Shown: positions 38,003-49,949 of the stretch, piece after piece
Layout: every line of letters begins with the position of its first letter
How positions within the stretch are numbered: position 1 is the stretch's first letter
Source: Chelydra serpentina
Taxonomy: Eukaryota > Chordata > Testudines > Chelydridae
Reading direction: 5' to 3'
Length of the DNA: 64,000 bases
NCBI GenBank assembly: GCA_037349315.1
Contig: JBAIAC010000619.1
Location: 209,501-273,500, forward strand
The notes under the pieces: model-generated
Database searches by the model: none
The model's input: only the letters and a program-made list of their open reading frames with translations
Told to the model about the DNA's origin: nothing
Program-made: the position numbers and the translations under genes

Positions 38003-38935
38003 TCAGCCTCCGCAGACGTGGCTCCTGCCCCGGAGCCGCCTGGCCAGGGCCCCCTTGACGTCGGCGTTGCGCAGGCTGTAGATGGCGGGGTTGAGGGTGG
38101 GGATGACCACGGTGTAGAAGGCGGCGGCCATCTTGTCGGCCTGCGCGGCGTAGCTGCCTTCGGGCCGCAGGTACATGAAGATGATGGTCCCGTAGAGCAC
38201 GGCCACAGCTGCCAGGTGGGAGCCGCAGGTGGAGGCAGCTCGGCGCAAGCCCGCCCGCCCCACGGCCCCGAGGATGAGCCCGTAGGAGGCCAGGATGGCC
38301 AGCAGGGTCACGCTCTGGATGGCGCCGCAGATGGCCAGCAGCAGGGCCTGGTTGAGGCTGGTGTCGGCGCAGGCCAGCTCCAGCACGGACGGGATGATGC
38401 AGAAGAAGTGGTCGAGGGCCCGGCCGCGGCAGAAGGGGAGGCGGAAGGCCAGGCCGGAGTGCACGGCCGCGCTGGCCGCCCCGGCCGCATAGGAGCCCAG
38501 CACCAGCCCGCGGCAGAGGCGGGGCGGCACGGCGGCCTGGTAGTGCAGCGGGCGGCAGACGGCGGCGTAGCGGTCGTAGGCCATGGCGGCCAGCAGGCAG
38601 CACTCGGCGTCCCCCGCGGTGGCGAAGAGGAACATCTGGAGGGCGCAGGCCGGGCCGGGGAGGGCAGCCCGGCCGGCCAGCAGGCCCCAGAGCATGACGG
38701 GGCCCACGGCACAGCAGGAGCAGAGGTCCAGCAGGGCCAAGTGGCTGAGAAAGTAGTACATGGGGGTGTGGAGGGAGCGCTCGGCTCGGATCAGAACCGC
38801 CAGGCCCAGGTTCCCCGCCAGGCCCAGCAGGAAGACGGGCAGCGCCAGTGAGAAGAGGAGCAGACTTAGGTCTCGGCGCGAGGGGAAGCCCAGGAGGAGG
38901 AAGTCGCTCACCGCCGTCCGGTTTGGCCCGGCCAT
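38003..38935 (-). CDS. Olfactory receptor, class II, intact (right-arm copy)
   Basis: 310-aa odorant GPCR, 307 of 310 residues identical to the product of 24915-25847. All OR motifs are intact: NRT at 5-7, PMYYFLSHLALLD, MAYDRYAAVC, SYG, STCGSH, PTLNPAIYSLRN. An acceptor CTCCCCACAG lies 14 bp upstream of the ATG, as in the twin. Upstream of the ATG the two copies drop to roughly 85% identity, so near-identity is confined to the coding exon and its immediate 3' flank. Confidence 0.95.
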   Translation of the reverse strand: MAGPNRTAVSDFLLLGFPSRRDLSLLLFSLALPVFLLGLAGNLGLAVLIRAERSLHTPMYYFLSHLALLDLCSCCAVGPVMLWGLLAGRAALPGPACALQMFLFATAGDAECCLLAAMAYDRYAAVCRPLHYQAAVPPRLCRGLVLGSYAAGAASAAVHSGLAFRLPFCRGRALDHFFCIIPSVLELACADTSLNQALLLAICGAIQSVTLLAILASYGLILGAVGRAGLRRAASTCGSHLAAVAVLYGTIIFMYLRPEGSYAAQADKMAAAFYTVVIPTLNPAIYSLRNADVKGALARRLRGRSHVCGG

Positions 38936-39329
38936 GAGGAGGCATGGATCTGTGGGGAGAGAGCATGGATGAGAGCCTGCCCCTCTGCCAGTGCCCTCGG
39001 CTCAGGGTGGGGCTGGCACTTCCCTCTCCTAGCATCAAGGGTTTGCTCTTCGGGGCTCGCTGGTCTGGCGTGGAGATGCAGCCACCTCTGGGGCGGGGCA
39101 GCTGGGGAACAGCCACACATAACGCCACACAACAATTTAGGCTACGAAGCAAAGAATAAGCCAACATCTGCACATGTCTTTAGGGACGTTGGCAGGCGAA
39201 AGGCATTGGTGAGGACAGCGGGGTTCACGGAGTTCCCTTTGGAAAGAGGGGGCGGTGATTGAAATCTGCAGGAGCTACTGAGCCGGGGGGGGGGAGCTGC
39301 AAGGATGCCTGGGGCAGGGAGATGACAGA

Positions 39330-39520
39330 GGGACCCGGAGGCAGCATGGCAATGGGGCCTGGGCAGAGAGCAGGACGGGCACTCGGGACTCCTGGGTTCT
39401 ATCCACAGCTGAGCTACTGACCGGCTGGGTTACGCTGGGCAAGTTACTTCCCAGCTCTAGGGCTCTGCTTCCCCTGGTGCATTCAGACTGGGAGCTGCCC
39501 AGGGCAGAGCCAGTCTCTCA
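39330..39520 (+). repeat. MIR SINE (right arm mirror)
   Basis: GGACTCCTGGGTTCTATCC, then GCTGAGCTACTGACCGGCTG and GGGCAAGTTACTTCCC, i.e. MIR head and core on the plus strand. Confidence 0.65.
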
Positions 39521-39529
39521 GAGTGAGTT

Positions 39530-40020
39530 GCTGGGCAGCGCCCGGCGCGACAGGGCCCTGATCTCGTTTGGGGTCTGGGCAGCGCCCGGCACAATGGGGG
39601 CCCTGATCTCGGTTGGGGTCTGGGCAGCGCCCGGCGCGACAGGGCCCTGATCTCGTTTGGGGTCTCGGCAGCGCCCGGCACAATGGGGGCCCTGATCTCG
39701 GTTGGGGTCTGGGCAGTGCCTGGCACAATGGGGGCCCTGATCTCGGTTGGGGTCTGGGCAGCGCCCGGCACAAGGGGGGCCCTGATCTCGGTTGGGGTCT
39801 GGGCAGCGCCCGGCACAATGGGGGCCCTGATCTCGGCTGGGGTCTGGGCAGCGCCCGGCACAATGGGGGCCCTGATCTCGGTTGGGGTCTGGGCAGCGCC
39901 CGGCACAACGGGGGCCCTGATCTCGGCTGGGGTCTGGGCAGCACTCAGCACGACGGGGGCCCTGATCTCGGCTGGGGTCTGGGCAGTGCCTGCCGGCACA
40001 AGGGGCATCCCTGATCTGGG
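39530..40020. repeat. 45/46-bp minisatellite in the OR intron (right arm)
   Basis: About 10-11 copies of GGGCCCTGATCTCGGTTGGG with GTCTGGGCAGCGCCCGGCAC. Same family as 23640-24330 inverted, but fewer copies and a different consensus (GGTTGGGGTCT instead of the mirror of GACCGAGATC), so the arrays have been homogenised separately. Confidence 0.93.
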
Positions 40021-40775
40021 CAGCGCTCAGTGTCATCCTCCCCATCCCGATTTCATCTGCAGCCTCCTAGCGGTACCATACTAAGCATCCTCATAATGAC
40101 ACAGTCCCCAGCCCGGCCCCTCAATGGGATGGGGACACCAGGTCAGGGTTGAGGGCTGAGAGGCCCAAGGGCCGGGTGTGATGATCGAGGTCGGAGCAGG
40201 AGGATGGTCCAGACAGCTTGGGGAACCCCCCCCCCCCCCCACACACACATCCTGAACACTGATCCCTCCATCCCAGACGGAACTGGACACACGGCCAGGG
40301 CACGGGAGTTCGGGGAGGAGCCCCGGGCCTGGGAGAGGAGAGATGAACTATCAAGAGGGGCCGTGGCTGAGAGGTACCGAGGGGGACGGGGTAACCTGGA
40401 TGCGGGGATCCTCCAAGCAGGGCAGGGATTAGAAAGGGGACGGTTGAAGAAAAGGAAGGAAAATTGCCTCCTGCTGAGAGATAGAGGGACAGGGATGGGC
40501 TGGGACCCCTTTATGGGCAAAGCATAGAGGGATTCGCCCCGGAGAACCCAGGAGTCCTGGCTCCCAGCCCCCCTGCTTTAACTCACCAGACCCCATTCCC
40601 CTCCTGGAGCCAGGGACAGAACCCAGGCGTCCTGGCTCCCGGTGACAGTGGCTGGCCAGCCCCCCAAGCAGAGATGGGCTCAGCCAGAGAGGAGGTGATG
40701 GGGGTCAGTGCGAAGGGGTGTCCCTATCTGAGAAAGGCTCCGTGTCCCGTCCCTGCCCCATGGCAACGCCCCTAC

Positions 40776-40930
40776 CTGGGCAGCAGCACGGCAGGGTCTG
40801 CGTCTCTCTCGGTGCCGATGCCCAATGCTTTCCACCCGGGCGGTGCCGGGGCTTTTATGGCCCCTGTCTCTGGCATTCACGAGTCCTCTCCTGGCCCCGA
40901 CTCCCAGGGCTCCTGCCTGAGCCAATCCCC
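40776..40930 (-). promoter_or_regulatory. Predicted promoter and 5' noncoding exon of the right-arm OR gene
   Basis: Mirror of 22683-22836: TATA box CATAAAAG on the minus strand at 40859-40852, likely start near 40828, exon end at 40776 before a GTAGGG donor. It leads across ~1.8 kb to the acceptor upstream of the OR at 38935. Confidence 0.6.
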
Positions 40931-41354
40931 ACCGTGCCAGCCGGGCCCCGCAGACAGGGGGGGGCTGGGTGCGCTCGTCACCCCCGGTTCCTGCCCGCAG
41001 GGATTCAGACGCAGGCGGCTAATTGCATGGGAAATCGGAGGCCTGCAAGGCGGGGGGAAGGGGATGCTAGGCCACTTCTCATCCCCCCCGAGTGCTCCCA
41101 GTAACCCACGTTAGAGCCGAACCAGCCTCGGATCTTCTGCCCTGCTGCCAAGGGAGGCCGGCCCCCGGGTGGCACCGAGGGCTGGGCCCTTTGCACCCAG
41201 CACGGTGTGAGGGAGACACCATCCCTGGTACTTCCGAAGCTGGGCCTCCTCTGCTTTGTTAGACCCCACTCCCCTCAGAGGGCTGAGGAAAGAACCCAGG
41301 AGTCCTGGCTCCCAGCCCCCCTGCTCTAACCACCAGACCCCACTGCCCTCCCGG

Positions 41355-42230
41355 AAAACATAAGAGCGGCCAGACTGGGTCAGACCTAAGGTCTATCAAG
41401 CCCTGTATCCTGTCTTCTGACAGTGGCCAATGGCAGGTGCCCCAGAGGGAATGAACAGACCAGGGAATCATCAAGTGACCCATCCCCTGTCGCCCATTCC
41501 CAGCTTCTGGCAAACAGAGGCCAGGGCCACCATCCCTGCCCATCCCAGCTAATAGCCATTGATGGACCTAGCCTCCATGAATCAATCTAGCTCCCTTTTG
41601 AACCCCGTTATAACCTTGGCCTTCACAACACCCTCTGGCAAGGAGTTCCGGAGGTTGACTGTGCGTTACGTGAAGAAATACTTTTTTGTGTTTGTTTTAA
41701 ACCTGCTACCTATTCATTTCATTGGTGGCCCCTTGTTCTTGTGTTAGGAGAAGGAGTAAATAACACGTCCTGATTTACTTTCTCCACACCAGTCATGATT
41801 TTATAGACCTCTATCCTATCCCCCCTTAGTCGCCTCCTTTCCAAGCTGAAAAGTCCCAGTCTTATTAATCTCTCCTCATACGGAAGCCGTTCCATACCCC
41901 TGATCATTTTTGTTGCCCTTTTCTGAACCTCTTCCAATTCCAATATATCTTTTTTGAGATGGGGCGACCACATCTGCACGCAGTATTCCAGATGTGGGCG
42001 TACCGTGGATTTATATAGAGGCGATATGATATTTTCTGTCTTATTATCTGTCCCTTTCTTAATGATTCCCAACATTGTTCACTTTTCTGACTGCCGCGGC
42101 ACATTGAGTGGATGTTTTCAGAGAACTCTCCACAGTGACTCCAAGATCTTTCTTGAGTGGTAACAGCTCATTTAGACCCCATCGTTGTATAAGTACAGTT
42201 GGGATTATGTTTTTCTGTTCTTCTGTGTCG
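41355..42230 (-). mobile_element. CR1 LINE 3' half, right arm only
   Basis: Minus-strand coding remnants [39 protein letters not shown] and [20 protein letters not shown]. The 3' UTR ends at CAGACTGGGTCAGACC. Some frames remain long, so it is moderately young. Confidence 0.88.
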
Positions 42231-42699
42231 TATGTAACCTGGCGCTGCGCCGGTCCCAAAAAAGCCTGCATGGGGCATGTCCAGGTTGTGTTCAGTGAGT
42301 CCGAGATGTGGGCTGGAAACAGGGGCTTACCTGTTGGGGAGGCCGAGTGGAAACCCAGTCCGCCCTAGACACCGGAGTGTGGATTTACCCGGCCAATAGG
42401 ACGGATGCCCGGCAGAGAGAAAGAAACGTACATTTACAGCCCTCGAGCTAAATGGGGAGCAGGCTGGGGCAGACATTGTCCAGCCCCCAGGAATCCTGCC
42501 CGCCTCTTGAGGCAGAGACAATGAATGTTGGGGGGTACACGAGGCACAAAATGACCCCGTAGTTGTCCCCTCCTTGATGGATGTAGGGGCCGGCACCCTC
42601 TAGGCCTGTTCAGTCCCCCGGCCTGGAGGGCTGAAGATGCCGGGAACTGGACGTAAGGCAGAAAACTGCTTGGGCAAAGATAGAGAGACGGTGGGACGG

Positions 42700-42900
42700 A
42701 TGCGGCTCCAACAACACCGCGTACAACAATTGGCAAAGACAGGCAAGGTGGGACTGACGTGATTCCAACAACACTGTGTACAACAATCGGCAAAGATAGA
42801 CAAGGTGGGACCGACCTGATTCCAACAACACCGCGTACAACAATCGGAAAACATAGACAAAGTGGGGCTGACAAGGCTCCAGTTATGCTGCGTACAATCA
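42700..42900. repeat. ~57-bp tandem repeat
   Basis: Four imperfect copies of CAACAACACCGCGTACAACA with ATCGGCAAAGATAGACAAGG. Confidence 0.8.
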
Positions 42901-42959
42901 GCAGCGACTGATCTCCGGTGCTTCAGAGGAAGGCAGGGGTAAAAAGAGATTATAAATAT

Positions 42960-43690
42960 AAACTCATAGAGACGTTGGACTGGAAAGGACCTCAAGCCGT
43001 CATCAAGTCCAGCCCCCGGAGCCGTGGCAGGACCGAGTAAAACCTAGACCACCCCGACACATGTTTGTCCGGCCTCTTCTTAGAAGCCGCCAATGACCAG
43101 AGCTCCCACAACCTCCCTTGGAAGCCGGTTCCGGAGTCTAACTACCCTCAGAGTTAGAAAGTTTTTCCTAACCTCTGACCTAAACCTCCCTGGCTGCAGA
43201 TCAAGCCTTTTACGTCTTGTCCTGCCTTCAGCAGACACGGAGAACAATTGATCCCTGGCCTCATTATAACAGCCCAGAACAAATGTGAAGACTGTTCTTC
43301 TTTTCTCAGGACTAAACATGCCCTGTGTTTTTAACCATGCCTCCTAGGCCAGGTTTTCGAAACCTTTCCTCATTCCTGTCGCTCTCCTCTGGACGCTCTC
43401 CAGTTTGACCACCTCTGTCGTGACGTTCGGTGCCCAGAACTGGACACAGGACACCAGCTGAGATCTCGCCAATGCTTGCAACCCCTCCCAGCTTGGGGTC
43501 AGCTGTACTTTTCATAAGCACTTCCTTCCCTCCATTATCCAAGTTGTTAATGAAAATATTGACTAGTCCCAGACCCAGGGCTGATCCCTGTAGGACCCCA
43601 CTAGATACGACCTCCCAGTTTGACCATGAACCGTGATAACTACTCCTTGAGTACGATCTTTTGACCAGTGCTACACCCACCTTTTAGTAA
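42960..43690 (-). mobile_element. Decayed CR1 LINE, mirror of 17290-18240
   Basis: Minus-strand strings NWEVVSSGVLQGSALG and NIFINNLDNGGKEVLMKSTA correspond to those in the left arm; the tail is GACGTTGGACTGGAAAGG. Present in both arms, so it predates the duplication. Confidence 0.75.
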
Positions 43691-43699
43691 TAGACCTCA

Positions 43700-46600
43700 C
43701 TAGGGGAAAAGTATTCCTTCCTGACCGCTGCAGATGGCCGACTGAAGCCCTGAAGCATGAGATTGGATTCTAGTCATTGTTATAATACCGATCGCCAAGT
43801 GTTACAGCCATGCCAAGGGAAACGCAGGTAATTCTGTTCTCTGCTAGGCCCATGAAGGGATAAAAAGGGGATTCATAGAGTCCAAGACCAGATGGGAGGG
43901 AGGTTCTGAAGTAACCTTCCACCTGGAAAACAGCCTACCTGGCGTTAGTGGGGCCTGAAATTCAAGGAGGAGGTTGGTCAGTTGGAAAGGGTTCAGAGAA
44001 GAGCCCCAGGAATGATTAAAGGATTAAAGGATTGGAAAACCTGCCTGATCGTGAGAGATTCGATGCTCCTCAGGAAGGGGGCGAGGTGGACAGAGCTCAA
44101 AGAGGAAAAGGACATTGAGGAACAGAGGCCATAAATTCTCTCCCCCTTCATCTCTACTCCCAGCATCGACGTAAAAGACACTGGACGGGGGAGTGATCAG
44201 GCTGAAAGATGCCGCCGGTAAGTCCGCACAGATCATGGTGAGAGACCCTTTCGCTTTGCGTTCCCGTCACTTGTTAAGTTAGAGATTCGTTTGCATTTTT
44301 ACCTTTTATTTCTTTGTAACCAATTCGGACTTTTATGCCTCGGTACTTGTAATCAGCTTAAAACCCATCGTTCGGGAGTTAATAAACGTGTTTTCTTCTT
44401 TTCTCTCGCCCTGTGTGTGTCTGGCTGGAAGTGTCCTTGTGCAGCTCGTTAGCTGTTAATGAAATGACGGGCTTTCGACGAGCTGGTGTTCGCCGAGAGG
44501 GGGCTGGCCAGTGAAAGACGGACTTTGCCAGTGTCGCTCCGCAGTGTAATTCCTGGCTGGCTGGCAGTATAGCTGGGGGGAGAGGTGGATTTACACACTG
44601 GAGGCTGCATGTGAGCAGACCAGGAGTGGGGGCTCTCCCAGCGAAGCGGTGTGAAAGGCATCGTAGGGTGGAGAACTGAGGGGACCCCGCTGTCCATCAG
44701 CCCAGAGTCCCAGGCCCCCATGGGAGGTGAGTCAAGCCGGGAGCCAGGGGTCGAGCCCTATTGATTTGCAGTGTAGAGGCGGGATTTGGGGAATCCGCCC
44801 AAAGCATCCCACGATCCCGACTTCCTTTGTCCTCTGGCCCGTTGAGTCTGGGGGCCAGTGAAGTTTCACCAGGCACACTGGGCGAAAGCAGCTACGTTTT
44901 GGGAGGGGGCTGGGATAAGGGGGTTGGATGCAGGCCGGTGTAATGCATGTGGACGCTGGCGCTGCAGTTTGACACCCCGGGCTTACCACTGAGTGGAGAC
45001 GCTCAAGCCCTGGATTAACCAACCCAGCATCTGCTCACTCCCGTTCTACTCACCCTGGGCTAACCCTGCCGGGTTCACAGACCCTTCGTGGCTCCGTTCA
45101 GTCCCCCCACACAGCCCGGCGACGCGAACACACCCGGCCGGCTCTTCGCCCGGCCGGAGAGCAAACTCAATCCTGTCTCCCGCCCCCCCCCCCCACACAC
45201 ACACACTGGGTAGCATTGCACAGAACAGGGGAAACTGAGGCACATGTGCACATCCTACAAAAAACATTACATAAAAGCCCACTTCGCCACAATCTCATGT
45301 ATCTCCCCCCAACCCCACCTTGGTGGCTAAACATCCCGTCGCACTTGGGGTAGTGAGTTTGTCAGGTCTGTGAGGAATGGGTCTGGCATGGGGGTCGCCT
45401 CGGTTTGTCCCACGGACTTTCGGCCAAGGCGTGTTGGCCTAAGAGAGCAGGGGGAAGCTAAAGCCCCAGGTGGGGGTCTCATGGGAGCAGACAGGCGGTA
45501 GGAGGTTTGACAGAGATGAGAAAGGCAGGATGTCCCTCCCCCAGGGTACCCCGTGCTCCCCTCTTTGATCCATCCCCAGGAGCTTAATTCTGGGTAATGG
45601 TTCCACGCCGCTCTGGCGTCGTTAGCAGCCGTGGCCCTGAGGGACGGGAGCTGGGGGAGAAGCGGCTGATGGGTTGCAGTGGGAGTTTGGGGTAATTAAC
45701 GGGATGTTTGTCTCACACTGGGGCTCGTTCGCTCCAAGCCGGCGTGAAACGCTGGGAGTTGTTAAGACCCTCCAGACGGCCATGCACAGAGATTGGGAGC
45801 GGGGGAGTCATGGACCTGGGACAGCCCTGGGCCCGTCCCACCTCCCAGCCACTCCCCAGGCAACAGTGCAGGCCAAGCGGGGGAAACTGAGGCACACGTG
45901 GGCTTTGCACAAAATATTACAGCTGGCCGATTCCCACACTGGTCCAGTGTTGCTCCCTCACGTGGGGGTGGAGGGATCTCACCCTCCCTCCTTGGACAAA
46001 CGGGAAAGGGAAGGGGAAGCGGGACAAATTCAGCTTGGGACTCAGGTGAACATTTTTACCCCCCTTCCCCTGGGGAATTAATTGTCTAAGGAGGCAGGGC
46101 GGCTTTTCCCTCCCGGGCCATTTTCCAGCCACGCTGGGAGGTTTTCCTAAGAGATCTGCTCTGGGAATTAGTTTGCAGCAGGGCTCTGGGCTGCGGAGGT
46201 CAGACTGGCTGACCACAATGCTTCCCTCCGGGCGTGGCGGCGGTGAAATGAGCCGGCTCTCTCAAAGGCATGCTTTGCTGCTGATGCTGGGGGACGTGCT
46301 ACAACCTGGCGTGGGTGGGGTGGGCAGGGGATCCCATCTGGCCTTGGTAACCTGTGAATCCAGAAAGCCCCCTGTTCGTTCCTGTCCCTTTCCAGTCCAC
46401 TCTCATGCTTCAGGGCTTGGGCTGCAGGGTCAGGAAGGTTTCTTCCCTCACCTCTCAAATGCACAGTGGGCCAGATGCATTCAGTGGGGTTCACCATCCC
46501 CTGGAGCCTGCTGAGATGATTGGGGCATCTCTCTGCCAGTCAATTGCCTGCCATCCTCGGACAGTGTTGGCCGCATCAGCTCTCCTGTTCCCCAATGGTT

Positions 46601-48660
46601 CAGTCTCCTGCGTTGGTCTAACAAGGAGTCGGTGATTTCTCAACTTTTCACCGTGGTGCCGGGGGATTTCTGCCCTTCACTGCAGAGCAAATCAGCCGGG
46701 GGCGCTCTGGGCCAGCCCCGTGCCACCGTGGTTTCACGCCCGTGGACCTGGTGAACGAATGCACCTCGTACAGAGGCACCCCAGTTTGGGTTGGACGCTC
46801 CTGGAAGTTTCATCCCACGGCATAATTTTAATTCTCAGAGACTCAATGCTAGAGGGGAAGCCCCCTAGCCCTTGGGAGTGCATCTAGCGCCCCTTAGTGG
46901 CGACAGGCGGCATCCGTTGTGGATTTCAGTGCGGCCTATAAACCGACTCGGAAGAATTTGACTTTTAATCGGTCACTGTGTGGAAATCGCCCCAAGCGCT
47001 AGCAACGATGTATTGCTCCCGAGTGACAGTCACAGAGCAGCAACGCAAGAAAAAGCCGCGGCCTGGGAACGTACCAGCCTGTGATTGAAGGATAGTTAGA
47101 TACTGTGACGTGACATGGAGCCGGTGTGTTTGAATGGGGCTTTCTGGATCTCAACGTCTACGTGAATTAAATACGTATTCCCTGAGCCCCTCGAGTGGCT
47201 GACACACGCCCCTACCATCAATTGCTGCAACTCCCAGGCCCTGTGCTCTAACCCACCAGCCACCCCCACCCCCAAACCCTGGTCATGGCTACACTAACGC
47301 AGAGGTGAGGTTGCTGGGAGGTATGTCGTCCCCTTGCAGAACAGGGAATTGAGCAAAATCCAAACGTCTGACAACCAGGCGATGCAAACAGGTTGTAAAA
47401 GGAGGTGAGGTGTGTGTACATTTCAGCCACTGTGGGGCTGGCAGACTTAAGGTACATGTGTTAACCGGGTGTGCCGAAAGAGGGCAGTTAAGGTGACACG
47501 GGCAGCCTTAACTGTGCCTTTCCCAGTCGGCAGACATTTGAGTTATGCTCCACCCAGCCGTTCTGCAAGGGGACAACCGACCCCCCCAATCAACCCTGAC
47601 TCTGTGCTAACATGGGGGTTTTGCCATCGACTCTCCTACCTTGTCGAACAGGGAAAGACGTGGTGCCGGTCGGAAGTAGTGGTGTAGCCTGATCCCTTAT
47701 GGTATATTCATTCCCCTTACGCTATTTATTACTACTACAGCTTCTTCCGGGCAGCTGATTCCACACACGAGCGAGACGCCGGCTTTTCTTAGCGCCCGTT
47801 AGGCACTAAACATACGGCTGCACAGCGACAGCGCTTCGGCTCTGGCTAGCGGCACAATCACCCGGCACCTACCATTTGTGGCAAACCAAGTTCCTCGGCG
47901 GAGCACGAGCCAGTTGCCTCCACTACGGGAACCTGGCCGGCCCCAAACTCCAGGGCACGTGGCCGGCTCTTTCCTACCTGCCCCGGGCTTCAGCACCCTC
48001 TTTGCAATCTTGATGTTCTCCCCCTCGCCCTCCAGCAGGGTCTCCGCATTGTCCTCTGTCGCGTCCCTACAAAGCCGTGAGCCGGCACATCCTGCGGAAG
48101 CCCCGGCAAAGGTCGTTACCGAGTTGGGAAACAGGACCCTGGGCTAACGGACCTTTGGTCTGAGCCAGCCGGTCCGATGTTGTTATACCCCTGAGCCACG
48201 TAACGATCAACCTCAGTTTGAGGAGACAAGGCCTGGGTCCAAAAACACCTTTATGGTGGCCGGGGCCTTGCGCTGAACGTATCTGGAAGTGAATTGACGG
48301 GTGAGCTCGCGGCCAGCGATCTCGCTGGGGGCCCTTTTCCGGCCCGGGCGCAGCCACCGTGTTAACAGACAAAAATGCCCCTAGAAACGTTGGGCGAAAC
48401 GGCTCTTTGGGGGCGGGCAACATCTCCAGCCCCCGGGGTGCCAACGATCCCGGAGCGGGGCCCCTAACCCGGCCCCCTCCTGAGGGGCAGCCCACTTCAA
48501 CGGGCTCCGCTGAAGCCGGATTTCAGGGCCTTGGGAACAGGCCCTGACGCAACCACAACCACCGCGGGGGCGGCGGATGCTGAGAACAGACATGCCTGGG
48601 CGGCTGCCCTGGGACCGTTCCCGGCACAGTGTGTTGGGGGGGGGGGGGGGGGGCAGGAGG
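43700..48660. other. Right-arm non-coding block, no gene seen
   Basis: Follows the left arm in reverse from about 17.2 kb to 3.5 kb, skipping the left-specific insertions. 45180-45210 has a short C-run and (CA)n. No exon is supported; matching short frames are disrupted differently in the two arms. Confidence 0.6.
48634..48653. repeat. Poly-G tract
   Basis: About 20 consecutive G upstream of the lysozyme pseudogene; a second long G tract lies at 48833-48851. Both are likely sites of sequencing or length error. Confidence 0.85.
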
Positions 48661-48671
48661 CTTCCTGCCCC

Positions 48672-49423
48672 AACCGCTTCTCCTCGTCCTGCTGGGGGGT
48701 CGCCCTTCCCCGGTGCCGGCTGGTGCGGATCCTCCGGCGGCCCAGGCTGGAGATTGGTGGCTGATAATGAGCGGAGACCCCACCCGTCCATCCCCCCCTT
48801 GAAATCCCTTCTCCACGGCAGATGTGGGGCCCGGGGGGGGGGGGGGGGGGGGATAACCCTGGATTTCCTACATGCCGGCCCTGTGCTCTAACCACTAGGC
48901 GCAAGGCTGGCACCAACATGCGCGGCCCCAGCCCGAGCTGGGAGGCAGATTGAAGGGCAGGGGCCCAGGGGAGTTAGGCGCCTCCAGGATTAGGCAGCCG
49001 CTGAGCAGGGGGTTGTGGATCTAGCCCCCGGGGGGAAGTTGGCTGGGAAGGGGCCTCACCCTCCCCGCCCGCGGGGTCTGCCTGGCGAAGGACCTATGGG
49101 CGCTTCCGGCTCAACAGCGGGTCCTGGGGCCCGGACGGGCAGCAAGGGCTGCGGAACTCCCTGCAGCAGTAAGAGGGGCAGGGGGGTGGGGGCCCGGGGG
49201 CCCACCCGACACGGCCATGCCACCCCCAGCTCCCCTGCTGTAACCCCTAGACGCCACTGCCCTCCCAGAGCCGGGGAGAGAACCCAGGCGTCCTGGCTCC
49301 CAGCCCTTTCGACACTGGTTCCAGCACGTAGGGTCCCCTGCCCCCCACACCTCTCCCCCCAACTCGCTCGCGCGGCTGATTCGCTGCAGGGAGTGGATTT
49401 GAGGTTGTAGGTCAGCAGAGGCT
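48672..49423 (+). pseudogene. Lysozyme pseudogene, right-arm copy
   Basis: Inverted partner of the lysozyme gene. The exon 1 remnant (48672-48764) lacks the start codon region and its GTGAGT donor reads ATGAGC. The exon 2 remnant (49074-49168) is 95 bp instead of 162, its acceptor CAG has become GCG, and the deletion removes the catalytic E35 codon. Exon 3 is not found. The exon 4 remnant (about 49364-49423) has lost its acceptor, changed W111 and has a premature stop where Y123 stood. The intron minisatellite of the intact gene is absent here; one MIR-head unit lies at 49235-49310. Confidence 0.88.
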
Positions 49424-49534
49424 AGAGCCCAGAGCCAGCCGCAGCGACTGCTGAGCGGGCGGTGGGGGGATGGAGGGGTAGACAGAGGGGGCAGCTGGGG
49501 ATAGAGACTGGGGTGCATGAGGCTAGAGGGCTGG

Positions 49535-49650
49535 ACGGCAGATGGAGGGGCAGGGCAGGGGGGAAGCAGGAAAAGGGGTGGGGCGGGGGGGGCAGATGGA
49601 GGGGCAGGGCAGGGGGGAAGCAGGAAAAGGGGTGGGGCGGGGGGGGGCAG
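49535..49650. repeat. Two-copy ~53-bp tandem repeat
   Basis: Two near-identical copies of GCAGATGGAGGGGCAGGGCA followed by GGGGGGAAGCAGGAAAAGGG. Confidence 0.85.
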
Positions 49651-49949
49651 CAGACTCCAGCCAGCTAGGCCCACATGGGGAGGGACATCAGCTCAAGGGG
49701 GCTGGACAGCAAAGACCGCGAGGGGCCCCAGGCCCCACTGCAAAAGCCACCCTGGGGGCCAAGCTCACCCCAGCCCCATCTCAGCCTCACAGGGGCCACA
49801 CTCCCAAATGTTGGGGGCTGTGACCCCCCCCCCACTAAACACTGAACCCCTGCACCCAGAGTGACACAGCCTTGCTGGGCCGGCAGGGGCCCCGTGTCCG
49901 GGGAGAGGGGCATTTGAATTGTCGGGGGGGGGGGCTGGGCCCCCTGCAC

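Larger units (their letters stand above)
35640..49830 (-). repeat. Right arm of the large imperfect inverted duplication
   Basis: Reverse-complement partner of 1-29530, more compact because it lacks most of the left-arm insertions. It carries its own independent CR1 insertion at 41355-42230: the left arm has a CR1 at 20435 in the same absolute orientation, so the two are not mirror copies. Left-arm position 1 aligns to about 49800, so the true outer end is not visible and the duplication could continue toward MBD1. Confidence 0.88.
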
